The notes: generated from the sequence alone by a model not told the origin. A DNA stretch of 64,000 bases from JABSOG01 sp041583135 (GCA_041583135.1 JBFHGJ010000002.1:1-64000), one strand, 5' to 3'; counted from the stretch's first letter, positions 1 through 9,169 are shown. Numbers and translations: made by a program.

Positions 1-26
1 AACCAAACAAAACAGAACTTTTTCAT
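1..26 (-). CDS. Start of next flagellar gene (partial, possibly flgI)
   Basis: The flgH stop codon and a new ATG overlap by one base (TAATG on the minus strand). The eight codons available read MKKFCFVW, which looks like the start of a signal peptide. In flgFGAH-type operons the next gene is often flgI (P-ring, exported), so flgI is a reasonable guess, but the identity cannot be established from eight residues. Confidence 0.5.
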
Positions 27-619
27 TACTTAAACCCCAACCATTTGAACAGCCGCGCAAAAATCCCAGATTCTTTACCGTCGGTCACTTCGCCTTGGCC
101 GGTAAACTTAATGTCGGCATCAAACAATCGGCTCGACAACAGGGTGTTATTGGAATAGATATCGGTGCGTCTGGCTTTGCCGCTGATCTCGATGGTCTGT
201 GCCTCACCATTGATGGTTAACAACTGTTTGCCCTTCACCACGAGGTTTTTGTTGTCATCAAGGGCAACGACCTGCACTGAAAGCTGTGCCTTAATCGAAC
301 CAACACGTTTGGTCGTGGCATTGCCATCGGTCGAAGAACCGACGCCAAGGCCATATTGCCAAGCGCGGTTATTGGCGCCTGCGCTACCGGTAAAAGCAAA
401 CTCAGAATCGTCGGCAGAACCTGCGCCTGTGGTTGCTTGAGCGCTCTCTAACACCACAATGGTCAAGGTATCGCCCACCACCTTAGCCCGCTTATCGGCG
501 GTTAAGTCTTTAAAGCTGGCCTCGTCATACAATGAGTTGGCCATTGCACCGCAAACCAAGCTCGCTGACGCCAAAGTAAGAAGAAGACAGCCGACAACTG
601 TCAAATTAAAATGCCGCAT
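26..619 (-). CDS. flgH: Flagellar L-ring protein FlgH
   Basis: Outer-membrane L-ring subunit of the flagellar basal body. The 197-residue product has an N-terminal hydrophobic export segment and the FlgH core: SLYDEASFKDL near the mature start, then GDTLTIVV, and the LVVKGKQLLTINGE and RRTDIYSNNTLLSSR blocks, ending in a short basic tail. It is somewhat shorter than the usual 220-230 residues. The start at 619 is chosen because AAGGGGTGG lies 6 bases upstream; an in-frame ATG at 649 has no such site. It overlaps the end of flgA by 14 bases, so translation is probably coupled. FlgH is normally a lipoprotein, but the cysteine here (SLVCGA) is in a poor lipobox, and cleavage after AMA by signal peptidase I looks at least as likely. 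Confidence 0.93.
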   Translation of the reverse strand: MRHFNLTVVGCLLLTLASASLVCGAMANSLYDEASFKDLTADKRAKVVGDTLTIVVLESAQATTGAGSADDSEFAFTGSAGANNRAWQYGLGVGSSTDGNATTKRVGSIKAQLSVQVVALDDNKNLVVKGKQLLTINGEAQTIEISGKARRTDIYSNNTLLSSRLFDADIKFTGQGEVTDGKESGIFARLFKWLGFK

Positions 620-1520
620 AGACCACCCCTTTTGCTGATATCTTGCCATTGACCGGTCCCGTCCCTTGGGTTGGCAATACCTGAATAACCTCTGCTATCT
701 GGCCACTTTGCAACGCTTTGGCTTTGGCCTCTATGGTGATAGCACCATCTTGTAGGATTAAGGTCACCACCTCTCCTTTTTCAATCACTGGCACCACTTC
801 ACTGTTGCCACGAACAATTGCCTCACCTGTGGCAATTTGCCGGGTGGCTCTACGCTGCACTAGTGCAGCCTCCGTTAAGGGCCATTGATAAGCGCCTTGT
901 TGCGCGCTCAACCAACGATACTCAACGCTTGACTCAGACACTTTTTCATTTTTATTCAACGAATTAAGTGCAACCGGAAGGCGTAACGCGTAATCAACAT
1001 GCCACCATAAGGTTAAACTTTTGCCGTCATTGAGCATATGCTTAGAGGCAAGCCGTGCCACCGGTTTATCAACTGAAACTTCAGTTGTTGCCAAAGACTG
1101 CTCTAGTGCCAGACATGGCGGTTTTTCTCCAAGCAACGATAACTTACTGATCTTGACCGTCGCCTCATCAAGTTGTGCCATTACCTTTGCCTCAACCGAG
1201 TTCGCGACCGCCTCAAGGTCTATTACTTTACAAAGACCCAACCAGACACGCTTCAACCCTTTAAATTTGACATCGAACCCGGCCTCGCTCAGCGCCCGAG
1301 CAAAAAAAGTTGTATCCTGCCAGCCACTTTTGCCCTCAAGCTTAAGCTCAAACTGCGATATCTCGGTGGCGTTCTGACCTGTAACCTCAAACAGATCGGC
1401 AACATGCAATGGCACGGCACCACGATAAACCGTGTTTTTTAGCGTCAACGTGGCAGCACTGGCATCAGCTATCACCACAAGCGCCAAAAACATCGCCGAA
1501 ACTACAAAACGCGTTACCAT
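606..1520 (-). CDS. flgA: Flagellar P-ring assembly chaperone FlgA
   Basis: Periplasmic chaperone for P-ring (FlgI) assembly. The first 22 residues are a signal peptide ending near DASA. The last third contains the SAF-like FlgA domain (TGEAIVRGNSEVVPVIEKGE, then VTLILQDGAITIEAKAKALQ and a C-terminal GKISAKGVVY strand). At 304 residues it is longer than the common 220-240, with a long divergent middle section. The ATG at 1520 is chosen: GGTGGG precedes it and the signal peptide follows directly. The longer reading frame at 1562 begins with TTG inside flgG and is less likely. It lies 13 bases after flgG and overlaps flgH. The family call rests on the C-terminal domain and gene order. Confidence 0.85.
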   Translation of the reverse strand: MVTRFVVSAMFLALVVIADASAATLTLKNTVYRGAVPLHVADLFEVTGQNATEISQFELKLEGKSGWQDTTFFARALSEAGFDVKFKGLKRVWLGLCKVIDLEAVANSVEAKVMAQLDEATVKISKLSLLGEKPPCLALEQSLATTEVSVDKPVARLASKHMLNDGKSLTLWWHVDYALRLPVALNSLNKNEKVSESSVEYRWLSAQQGAYQWPLTEAALVQRRATRQIATGEAIVRGNSEVVPVIEKGEVVTLILQDGAITIEAKAKALQSGQIAEVIQVLPTQGTGPVNGKISAKGVVYAAF

Positions 1521-1533
1521 AAAGCCCACCGAA

Positions 1534-2307
1534 TTAACGACGTAAGTTATTGATTGTTTCAAGGATTTGGTCTGAAACCTGAATGATCCTAGCGTTAAGC
1601 TGGTAACCGCGCTGCGCCAACATCAAATTCACCATTTCTTCTGTCATTGAGACATTCGACGTTTCAGTAAAACCTTGCAGCAAGTTGCCAAGTCCGTTTT
1701 CTCCGGGCTTACCATAAACCGCAGTCCCGGCGCTTTCAGTTGGGCGATAGAGGTTCTCGCCAATCGCCTGTAGGCCATCGGTATTGGCAAAGTTAACCAG
1801 TTCAATAGAGCCTAATTGCACCAACTCGTCTTCATCGGGCAAAGACACGAGGACATCACCGGCAGTCGTCACCACGAAACCTTTGGCATCTGGCGGCATT
1901 TGAATATTGGCGGCGAGCTTTAAGCCGGTTGCCGTACTCAAATAACCATCGTTATCCAAGCGCAATCGGCTAGTACGGGAAAACGCACTGGAGCCATCGG
2001 TGTTCAACACTTCTAAAAAGCCATTGCCGTTAATGGCAATGTCAAACGGATTGGTGGTTTGCTTCATGCCACCGACGCTAAAATCCGTTGAGGTCGAGTG
2101 GATCCGAACCCCTGCGCCCTCAGGCATTGCTTGTCGCTCGCTCAGCCGCTCAGTGCTCGACGGTGCACTGCTGACCAAATCGACGAAGTTCACTTCTGCT
2201 TTTTTAAAGCCCGGTGTTGAGGTATTGGCAATATTGTTGGAAATGATATCCAGCATCTTTTGCTGGGATGCCATACCGGTTTCGGCGATATATAAAGATT
2301 CAATCAT
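1534..2307 (-). CDS. flgG: Flagellar distal rod protein FlgG
   Basis: Distal rod subunit of the flagellar axle. The product (257 residues, close to the usual 260) has the rod/hook N-terminal signature MIESLYIAETGMASQQ and ISNNIANTSTPGFKK, a central beta-rich region with INGNGFLEV, and the C-terminal FlgG signature LLQGFTETSNVSMTEEMVNL followed by MLAQRGYQLNARIIQVSDQI. Exported through the flagellar type III apparatus, so it has no Sec signal. The spacing to flgF is 2 bases, so it is co-transcribed. Confidence 0.95.
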   Translation of the reverse strand: MIESLYIAETGMASQQKMLDIISNNIANTSTPGFKKAEVNFVDLVSSAPSSTERLSERQAMPEGAGVRIHSTSTDFSVGGMKQTTNPFDIAINGNGFLEVLNTDGSSAFSRTSRLRLDNDGYLSTATGLKLAANIQMPPDAKGFVVTTAGDVLVSLPDEDELVQLGSIELVNFANTDGLQAIGENLYRPTESAGTAVYGKPGENGLGNLLQGFTETSNVSMTEEMVNLMLAQRGYQLNARIIQVSDQILETINNLRR

Positions 2308-2309
2308 GA

Positions 2310-2990
2310 CTATTTCTTGCCTAATTCGTTGATGCCGACATTTAACAATTGGTCGTAGGCGTTAACCATTTTTTGTGTGCTTTGCAGATGACGACTGATC
2401 TCAATCATCCGTACCATCTCCTCGCTAGGATTGACATTGGCACTGTTGAGCGACTTTTGACTGATCCTCGCCGAGACCACCTGCGTGTTTTGCGGATCGG
2501 TGGCATAAAGCCCCTGACCTACCGGTGTGACCCCTTGTGCAGAGCGGGCTTTGACAATCGACAGTTTGTCAATCACGTTACCGGCGATGGCCACAGAACC
2601 TTCAGCGCCAAAGGTGACTTCAAGACCCCCGGTGTCAATTTTGCCGTTTTCGCCCAGCACATATGCCCCAGACGGATGGCGCAACAACCCTTGTCCATCG
2701 ACATAGAAATGCCCCCCTCTGGTGATGTAACGTTGGTTATTGAGTTCAACTTCAAAAAAGCCGCCATCAAGTACCGCCACGTCAAGAGCACGGCCGGTTT
2801 CACGAATAGTGCCTTCGGTCAAGCTCACCACTTCACCAGAGCCAGCAACGCGCTGATCGCTCAGGTACTGCACAAATGGCTTCGTCGATAAATAGCCCGG
2901 CGTGTTGATGTTGGCCACATTCTGACTCACCGTTTCAAGCTGTTTGGTGCTTTGATTGATTGCATCTAATGAGATTTCAAAAACGTCCAT
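2310..2990 (-). CDS. flgF: Flagellar proximal rod protein FlgF
   Basis: Rod protein of the FlgF type, 226 residues and shorter than the usual 245-250. The N-terminus MDVFEISLDAINQSTKQLET and the rod signature SQNVANINTPGY are clear. The middle holds VLDGGFFEVELNNQRYITRG, typical of FlgF/FlgG, and the C-terminus NPSEEMVRMIEISRHLQSTQ followed by KMVNAYDQLL forms the coiled-coil export/assembly helix. AGGAG lies 7 bases upstream of the ATG. It sits between flhA (9 bases) and flgG (2 bases). Assignment as FlgF rather than a second FlgG rests on its shorter length, divergent middle and position before flgG. Confidence 0.88.
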   Translation of the reverse strand: MDVFEISLDAINQSTKQLETVSQNVANINTPGYLSTKPFVQYLSDQRVAGSGEVVSLTEGTIRETGRALDVAVLDGGFFEVELNNQRYITRGGHFYVDGQGLLRHPSGAYVLGENGKIDTGGLEVTFGAEGSVAIAGNVIDKLSIVKARSAQGVTPVGQGLYATDPQNTQVVSARISQKSLNSANVNPSEEMVRMIEISRHLQSTQKMVNAYDQLLNVGINELGKK

Positions 2991-2999
2991 TGGTCACTC

Positions 3000-5081
3000 C
3001 TATGCCGCATTGGCCTTTGCCATCGTGATGGCACCGGCATTTTTTACCGAGGTAATGGTCGGTACTTCGTTGATTGACAACACATGCAACTGCGGTAAAA
3101 CCCGCTCAATCATGCGTTTAAAGGCGTAGCGCAGTTGTGGATTACACAACAGCACGGGCTTTTTACGATTGGCCATCAACTGTTCGGTATGACTGGTGAG
3201 CTGACGGATCACCGAGTCGGTCAAATGAGGCGACATCGAAATGTTGATGTTCTCGCCTTGCTGTTGTACGCCACTGATCAATTCGTTCTCCAGTCTTGCT
3301 TCAAAGGTCAACACGTAAAGCTCACCGGACTCGTCGGTCAAACGCTGACAGATCTGAGTTTTAAGCCTCTCTCTGACCACCTCGGTGAGGTAAATCACGT
3401 CTTTGCTTTGCTTGCCTTTATCCACTAGGGTTTCGAGGATCAAATCAAGGTTTTGAATCGGTACCTTCTCTTTTAACAGCCCCTGCAATACCCGCTGGAT
3501 CTCCGAGTAGCTCAAAATCGCCGGTACCAGCTCATCGATTAAGGTGGCATGGTGCTTTTGCAACCGCGCCACCAAATCTTCGGTTTGTTTGCGGGTTAAC
3601 AATTCATGACCTAAGTTACGCAACGACTCGGTGATGTGGGTCAGCAAGGTCGTTTCGGCATCGACCACGGTGTACTTGGCCATTTTGGCCGTTTCTATCT
3701 GCGCAGCATCAATCCACATTGCCGCAAGCCCAAAGGTGGGTTCTTTGGTTTTCTTGCCGGTGACTGCCGCCAGCTTGCCACTGGGGTCAATCGCCAAGTA
3801 TTGGCCAAAGGCAATATCACCTTTGGCGACACGGGCGCCAAAGATAAACAAACCGTATTCATCTGATTTGAGTTTGACCTCTTTGCTAAGGCGAATGTCC
3901 GGCATGACAAAGCCAAACTCCTGCGCATATTGCTTACGGAAGGCTTGAAGCTGAGTGCTCAACATGCCAGATTGCTCAATTGCCTCAAATAGATTGGTCG
4001 CCAGTTTCAGTTCAAGGGGCGGCACTTCTAATAGTGCATCTAAAATCTCATCGTCACTTTGCGCCGGCAATGACCCCTCCGAGACGTTGGCGCCTTCCTT
4101 TTGCTCCTGCTGTTGCTCCATTTGCGTTTTTTTGCGATAGGCAAATATCCCCACCGCGAAAAAGAACAGCGCCAAAAAGATGATTGGGGCTTTGGGCAAC
4201 CCCGGCATCATGGTCATACCCAATAACGCGATTGCGACGATGAACAACGTCATTGGTTGGGAGGTAAACTGACTGGTCAACTCATAACCTAAGTGACCGT
4301 CTGAGGTCGCGCGGGTAATGATAATGCCGGTTGCCGTCGCAATGACCAAAGACGGGATCTGAGTCACGATGCCGTCACCGACGGTCAATAACGTAAAGGT
4401 TTGCAACGCCTCACCCCAGCTCAAACCCATTTGTGCGATACCGATAGACAAACCACCGACGATATCGATAAGAATAATGATGATACCGGCAATGGCATCG
4501 CCTTTAACAAACTTAGAGGCTCCATCCATGGCGCCATAGAAATTGGCTTCCTTTTCAATGTCCTTGCGCCTTTCTTTGGCCTCGAGTTCATCGATTAAAC
4601 CCATGTTGAGATCAGCGTCGATACTCATCTGCTTACCCGGCATTGAATCAAGGGTAAAGCGTGCCGCGACCTCGGCGACCCTTTGAGCGCCGTTGGTGAC
4701 CACAACGTATTGCACCACCACCAAAATGAAAAACACCACAAGGCCAATGACATAATTGCCACCCACCACATAGGAACCGATAGTGCCTATCACGTCACCG
4801 GCATCACCTTCGTTTAAGATTAATCTGGTGGCTGATATGTTCAAGCCGAGTCTGAATAAGGTTGCGATCAGCAACAAAGACGGAAAAGTCGAAAAGCTCA
4901 AAGGCTTATCGGTATAGAAGGTCAACAATAAGATCAGCAAACCAAAGCTAAAGTTGGCTATCAGCAGCACATCAAGCAACACCGATGGGATCGGAATAAA
5001 CAAAGTCATCAAAATCGCCACCACAAGGATGACTAAGATAAGATCGCTCTTTCCGCGTAATAATCGACTAAGGGTTTCCAC
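3000..5081 (-). CDS. flhA: Flagellar type III export gate protein FlhA
   Basis: Inner-membrane export gate component with a large cytoplasmic platform that binds chaperone-substrate complexes. At 693 residues it has the family's normal length. The N-terminal half holds about eight hydrophobic segments. Between them lies the FHIPEP signature around residues 140-170 (RFTLDSMPGKQMSIDADLN, then ELEAKERR). A Glu/Gln-rich linker near residues 320-340 leads to the soluble domain. The start is GTG, chosen because AAGGAG lies about 9 bases upstream and the product begins at the expected METLSRLLRGKSD. It overlaps flhB by 14 bases, indicating coupled translation. Confidence 0.97.
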   Translation of the reverse strand: METLSRLLRGKSDLILVILVVAILMTLFIPIPSVLLDVLLIANFSFGLLILLLTFYTDKPLSFSTFPSLLLIATLFRLGLNISATRLILNEGDAGDVIGTIGSYVVGGNYVIGLVVFFILVVVQYVVVTNGAQRVAEVAARFTLDSMPGKQMSIDADLNMGLIDELEAKERRKDIEKEANFYGAMDGASKFVKGDAIAGIIIILIDIVGGLSIGIAQMGLSWGEALQTFTLLTVGDGIVTQIPSLVIATATGIIITRATSDGHLGYELTSQFTSQPMTLFIVAIALLGMTMMPGLPKAPIIFLALFFFAVGIFAYRKKTQMEQQQEQKEGANVSEGSLPAQSDDEILDALLEVPPLELKLATNLFEAIEQSGMLSTQLQAFRKQYAQEFGFVMPDIRLSKEVKLKSDEYGLFIFGARVAKGDIAFGQYLAIDPSGKLAAVTGKKTKEPTFGLAAMWIDAAQIETAKMAKYTVVDAETTLLTHITESLRNLGHELLTRKQTEDLVARLQKHHATLIDELVPAILSYSEIQRVLQGLLKEKVPIQNLDLILETLVDKGKQSKDVIYLTEVVRERLKTQICQRLTDESGELYVLTFEARLENELISGVQQQGENINISMSPHLTDSVIRQLTSHTEQLMANRKKPVLLCNPQLRYAFKRMIERVLPQLHVLSINEVPTITSVKNAGAITMAKANAA

Positions 5082-6144
5082 CGACCTGCTCTCCTTTTAG
5101 TTCCAATACCCAACGGAATATCGGTGCCACCAATGTATAACAATCATAAGGAATATATCCGTCCACGACTGAGTTATGATAGATTTTGCGCGCCGCCTGT
5201 TTGTTCTGCACAATTGGAATGCGGTGCAAGCGTGCCACGGCTTTGATTTTTTCAGCAAAGCTATCTTTGCCCATGGCGAGGATCTTCGGCGCGCCCATGT
5301 CTTTAACACGGTATTGCAATGCCACTGCGATATGAGTTGGATTGGTGATCACCACATCGGCATCTTTTACATTGCCCAACGAGGCTGCTTTTTTCATCAG
5401 CTCTTTTTGGATCTGTTTCTGCTTGTTCTTAACCTCAGGGTCGCCTTCACGCTTTTTGTATTCGTCTTTGAGTTCTCGCGTACTCATCATCATCTTTTTG
5501 GTGAAATCAAAGCGGTTAAAAGCAAAATCAATCAACGCCAACGGGATCAAAAACGCCAAAACCCACAACGCCAAATAGAAAAACAGCCCTGCCCAAACCT
5601 CAGGAAAACGATTGGGTGAGACCTGATAGACCGCCATTGCCTTGGCCAATACCGTGGTTGCAAGCCAGCGAACCAACACAGCAAAAATGGCGATTTTCAG
5701 GCTGTTCTTAATGAGTTCAAATAAGGTCTTTTTCGAAAAAATGCGTTCAAAGCTTTTCGCCGGGTTGAGCTTAGTGAAATCGGGTTTTAGTGGAAAAGCA
5801 CTAAACACGACGCCAATTTGCAACAAGTTACTCAATACGCCAACTAACAAGATCACCGCTAAAAACGGCATAATGATAGCGAGGCCGTCATCGACAATCC
5901 GCCCAACCAAAGCGCTCAACACCAACGGTTCATTGCTCACATCTTGGGCCAGCGCGAAGTAGTGTTTAGTCATCTGCTGGTAATCGATCATTGCCGTTTG
6001 CCAAAACACATAACTGAGCACCAAAAAGCACACCAAGGTGCTCATGGCGTTGATCTCCATGCTTTTGGTGACCTGGCCACGCTTTCTCGCCTCTTTAAGC
6101 TTAAAGGGTGTAGGTTTTTCGGTCTTATTCTGATCCGTTGACAT
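5068..6144 (-). CDS. flhB: Flagellar type III export switch protein FlhB
   Basis: Substrate-specificity switch of the flagellar export apparatus. The 358-residue product begins with the charged KTEKPTPFKLKEARKRGQV block, has four hydrophobic segments between about residues 35 and 210, and a cytoplasmic domain containing the self-cleavage motif N268-P269-T270-H271 followed by IAVALQYR. All catalytic positions are intact, so normal autocleavage is expected. GAGGTAGGG precedes the ATG. It is 4 bases after fliR and overlaps flhA. The fliQ-fliR-flhB-flhA order is the classical export-gate block. Confidence 0.97.
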   Translation of the reverse strand: MSTDQNKTEKPTPFKLKEARKRGQVTKSMEINAMSTLVCFLVLSYVFWQTAMIDYQQMTKHYFALAQDVSNEPLVLSALVGRIVDDGLAIIMPFLAVILLVGVLSNLLQIGVVFSAFPLKPDFTKLNPAKSFERIFSKKTLFELIKNSLKIAIFAVLVRWLATTVLAKAMAVYQVSPNRFPEVWAGLFFYLALWVLAFLIPLALIDFAFNRFDFTKKMMMSTRELKDEYKKREGDPEVKNKQKQIQKELMKKAASLGNVKDADVVITNPTHIAVALQYRVKDMGAPKILAMGKDSFAEKIKAVARLHRIPIVQNKQAARKIYHNSVVDGYIPYDCYTLVAPIFRWVLELKGEQVGGNP

Positions 6145-6148
6145 CGCC

Positions 6149-6883
6149 CTACCTCACACTATCCATTGTGGTCAGCATTTGACCAAACAACGTACTTAGC
6201 AGCGGACCTGTGTATGCCACCATTGCACTTAGCACCGCCAAACCTATGGTAATTTTCAGCGGCAAAGTAACAAAATATATATTCATCTGCGGCATGGTCT
6301 TAGACAAAAAGCCCACCATCACATCCAACGCCCAAATGATCATCATAACCGGCGCAAACAACACCATCGCAGTGGCAAAAACAGCGGAGAAATAAGCGGC
6401 CAATTGCATCGGCGTCAAATAGGTATGCTGCGCGCCTAAAGGGAATAGCTGGTAGCTACTGACAAAAAACTGCAACATCAGATGATGCACGCCGGTAACG
6501 AACATAAACGTCACCGCCGCCATCGAAATGGCAGTACCTATCAAAGAGTCCTGTGAATGTGTCGCCGGGTTTAAAATCGCCGCAGCGCCAAAACCTATTT
6601 GCATATCAACTACTCTTCCCCAAAAAAGCAAGGCAGCAAACGCCCCTTGCAAAACCAATAAAAACATCATTCCAAAAAACAACTCTCCGATAAGGACCAT
6701 GGCCAAAGGCCGTTCAATCAATCCAATATCGGGCACTATCTGGCTGACGCCCAAGGCGAAAACCACAATCAACACCAACCTCACCAGCACCGGAATGCGG
6801 CTAAAAGGCGATATACCAACGCCGGAAAACAAAGGCGTGATCCGTGCGCTGATAACCAATAGCATGGTCAGATCTACGTCCAC
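6149..6883 (-). CDS. fliR: Flagellar export gate protein FliR
   Basis: Inner-membrane component of the export pore with FliP and FliQ. The 244-residue product is almost entirely hydrophobic with about six segments and family blocks near RITPLFSGVGI, GELFFGMMF, GFGAAAILNPATHSQDS and DVMVGFLSKTMPQMN. The length is slightly below the usual 255-265. The start is GTG with AGGAG 5 bases upstream; no better ATG is available. It follows fliQ by 23 bases. No fliP is present in the window, so the pore's main subunit must be encoded elsewhere. Confidence 0.95.
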   Translation of the reverse strand: MDVDLTMLLVISARITPLFSGVGISPFSRIPVLVRLVLIVVFALGVSQIVPDIGLIERPLAMVLIGELFFGMMFLLVLQGAFAALLFWGRVVDMQIGFGAAAILNPATHSQDSLIGTAISMAAVTFMFVTGVHHLMLQFFVSSYQLFPLGAQHTYLTPMQLAAYFSAVFATAMVLFAPVMMIIWALDVMVGFLSKTMPQMNIYFVTLPLKITIGLAVLSAMVAYTGPLLSTLFGQMLTTMDSVR

Positions 6884-6906
6884 AGCATCTCCTGGCTGGT
6901 GTTGAA

Positions 6907-7170
6907 TTAGAAATTTGCGATGCTGGCTATCAGCGTTTTACTGAAATCCAACAAGGTCGTGAGCATCCAGTTACCAAACATGCCCAAAGTGATAACGGCC
7001 ATTAGGATTTTGGGCACAAATGTCAATGTCATTTCTTGAATCTGAGTCACCACCTGAAACACACTGATGGCAATACCCACAACCAAAGTCACCAACATTA
7101 CCGGCATCGCCAACTGCAATCCGAGTTGGAACATGCTGCCAAGCTGATTGAGTACAAAATCGACGTCCAT
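6907..7170 (-). CDS. fliQ: Flagellar export gate protein FliQ
   Basis: Small two-helix membrane protein of the export pore; 87 residues, the normal length. It has two long hydrophobic segments (about 15-38 and 50-75) joined by the FliQ signature FQVVTQIQEMTLTFVPKI. Its ATG overlaps the stop of the preceding TPR gene by one base (TAATG), so the TPR gene and fliQ are translationally coupled. Confidence 0.95.
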   Translation of the reverse strand: MDVDFVLNQLGSMFQLGLQLAMPVMLVTLVVGIAISVFQVVTQIQEMTLTFVPKILMAVITLGMFGNWMLTTLLDFSKTLIASIANF

Positions 7171-8285
7171 TAGACCCCACGGGATAACTGACGTTGCTTG
7201 ATCACTGTGCTGATCAAATCTAGGTTCGTTTTCCCCGGAATATGAGATTCATCTGACATGATCCCATTGATAATTTGACTTGCGCCGTGCTCATCACCAC
7301 TGTGATGGGCAATCATCGCGCTGGCATAAAGGCCTGCATAAGACGCAGGATTTAATCTCAGTGCCACTTTCGCTTCATTGGCAGCGGCAGCCAGCTCACC
7401 TTTGACCGCCAATACAGCTGCTATTGCACCATGGCTGTCCGCGAAGTTTCTATCTAGGTTCATCGCCTGCTCAAATGCTTGCTGAGCGAGGTCGATGCGC
7501 TGTGAGACAAAGTGACACCAGCCCAACAGGTGCCATGTACCAATGTGATCTGGCATATACTTAACCGCCTGTTCAAAGGTTTCGGTCGCATCATCGAGTT
7601 GGGTATTGAAAAATTGAATTTGCCCCTTAACCGATAAAGCTCTGCCGCTATGGGGCTGGAGTACCAGAGCTCTATCAATAAAACCGTTGGCTTCGTCCAT
7701 TTGCTGTCGATTGACCAAGATACTGGCCTTGGCCAATAACGCATCCATTTGATTATCGCTATGGGACAACACCATATCGGCGCAATGATTGGCTTTATCC
7801 AGCTCGTTGCAGTCGTAATAAAGCATCGCCGCAAGGCCTACCGCTTCAGGAAGATCAAGCGAAGTCACAAGCGCAAGCGCTTTGCTAAGCTCGCCTTTAT
7901 GATACAACGCACGTGCCACTAGAACTTGTGTTTCAGCCGTTAGGTTTGGCACCTCGGCCAACGCCAACACACCTTGCACATCGCCGCTTAAGTATCTGGC
8001 GAGCCCCAGATAGTGCAACGAAATTGCATGATTATTGGTCAATTCACAGAGGCTCTGCGCCTGTTCAAGCGCCTGCGGAATTTGATTTAGATGGAAAAGA
8101 AATTCTATATTTTTGGCACACACCTCTGGCGTATCCACCAGTGATTTCGGCATCGAATCAAAGACACTCTGGCATTGCTCAAACTGCCCTGCCTGACACA
8201 ACGAATCAATTAAATCCACCGTCAAAGGTAAGTTGTTTTGGTCTGATTGCCACATTGAAAAAAGTCGTTCCCATCGAGTCTGCAT
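7170..8285 (-). CDS. TPR-repeat protein heading the flagellar operon
   Basis: A 371-residue cytoplasmic protein without signal peptide, built almost wholly of helical tetratricopeptide-like repeats. Recognisable units include LLAKASILVNRQQMDEANGF, GRALSVKGQIQFFNTQLDDA, GTWHLLGWCHFVSQRIDLAQ and a following DSHGAIAAVLAVKGEL unit. TPR folds bind peptides or partner proteins. AAGGTGG lies 7 bases before the ATG. It is the first gene of the operon and is coupled to fliQ, so a role in this flagellar system (chaperone or assembly factor) is plausible, but that is inferred from position only. I do not recognise a named family. Confidence 0.75.
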   Translation of the reverse strand: MQTRWERLFSMWQSDQNNLPLTVDLIDSLCQAGQFEQCQSVFDSMPKSLVDTPEVCAKNIEFLFHLNQIPQALEQAQSLCELTNNHAISLHYLGLARYLSGDVQGVLALAEVPNLTAETQVLVARALYHKGELSKALALVTSLDLPEAVGLAAMLYYDCNELDKANHCADMVLSHSDNQMDALLAKASILVNRQQMDEANGFIDRALVLQPHSGRALSVKGQIQFFNTQLDDATETFEQAVKYMPDHIGTWHLLGWCHFVSQRIDLAQQAFEQAMNLDRNFADSHGAIAAVLAVKGELAAAANEAKVALRLNPASYAGLYASAMIAHHSGDEHGASQIINGIMSDESHIPGKTNLDLISTVIKQRQLSRGV

Positions 8286-8425
8286 TCCGTACCACCTTTA
8301 GCCAAAATATAAGCGAATTTAGAAAAATTTATAGCAGAGAGCACCTACTTTGTAAAGAAAACCGACAAATGTGCCTAGGCCGGTTCCAGCCGTCCCCAAC
8401 TGCTTGTACAAGCCTGTTAAAAGCC

Positions 8426-8455
8426 GTTCATCTTCGCCAAAAAGTCGCCTATAAT
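8426..8455 (+). promoter_or_regulatory. Candidate sigma-70 promoter
   Basis: A perfect TATAAT lies at 8450-8455, with a weak -35 (TTCATC, 8427-8432) 17 bases upstream. It points at the HExxH gene starting at 8493. The -35 is poor, so confidence is limited. Confidence 0.4.
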
Positions 8456-8492
8456 AGAGTTTTTTAAACCAATAGCAAGCCAATATTTTGTC

Positions 8493-8966
8493 ATGAATAT
8501 CATCGTAAAAGGGTTTAAAGATCAATCAATTGTCACCATTTCAGAGCTATTGGCGATGATTGATGTTATCCCTTTACATCACAAGCAAAGCATCAAAAAT
8601 ATCGTTTATGATCCGAGCCGTTTCTACCAGCGCAGTTACGCGCAGCCGAAACCGCTAAACCGACGTGTCGCCGCCGAATATAACCGCTTGCCGTTCTCCT
8701 ATGTCGTTGTCTATAAATTCACCAGCAAAGAACAACTTAGACATATGCTCTACCATGAAATTGGCCATCATGTGTATCATCATGTTCTCAGTTCCAGCCA
8801 AAAGAAGACTTGGGTTACTCAGCTTTATGCCAGTAAGAATTTCATCAGCGACTATGCCAAAACCAATGCATCAGAAGACTTCGCCGAAACCTATTCCTAC
8901 TTTTTTCACCAGCCTTCACTGTGCGCTAAATTTACCGATAAATACAATTTCATCAAAAAAATCTAG
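8493..8966 (+). CDS. Small HExxH zinc-metalloprotease-like protein
   Basis: A 157-residue protein with no signal peptide. It contains a zincin motif H88-E89-I90-G91-H92 in the context MLYHEIGHHVYHH, and a conserved-looking acidic segment ASEDFAETYSYFF (E132 region) about 40 residues later that could provide the third zinc ligand. This layout resembles small gluzincins of the anthrax lethal-factor/PPEP type, but I cannot assign a named family. Two zinc histidines and the catalytic glutamate are present, so it may be active. It is a single gene divergent from the flagellar operon, and its substrate is unknown. Confidence 0.6.
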   Translation: MNIIVKGFKDQSIVTISELLAMIDVIPLHHKQSIKNIVYDPSRFYQRSYAQPKPLNRRVAAEYNRLPFSYVVVYKFTSKEQLRHMLYHEIGHHVYHHVLSSSQKKTWVTQLYASKNFISDYAKTNASEDFAETYSYFFHQPSLCAKFTDKYNFIKKI

Positions 8967-9169
8967 CCACACATTTATTGTGACCATTGTGCAAACTTTG
9001 CTCACAACGGCAGACAACGTTGGTGATAGTAGTTGAGTTCGACAGTAATCGATTAAGAAATTCCGGCCAAATGCTGTGTCATATCCGCCAAAATGCTTAA
9101 TTTGTTCAATATTCGACCACAAAGACTCAGCGTAAGAGTGCTATTTTCGGTAAGTAAAGTATAGGGGAA

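Noticed and set aside
8286..8492. Possible sigma-54 promoter for the flagellar operon (GGCACATTTGTC on the minus strand)
   Set aside because: The -24 GG is present but the -12 GC is missing at the correct spacing.
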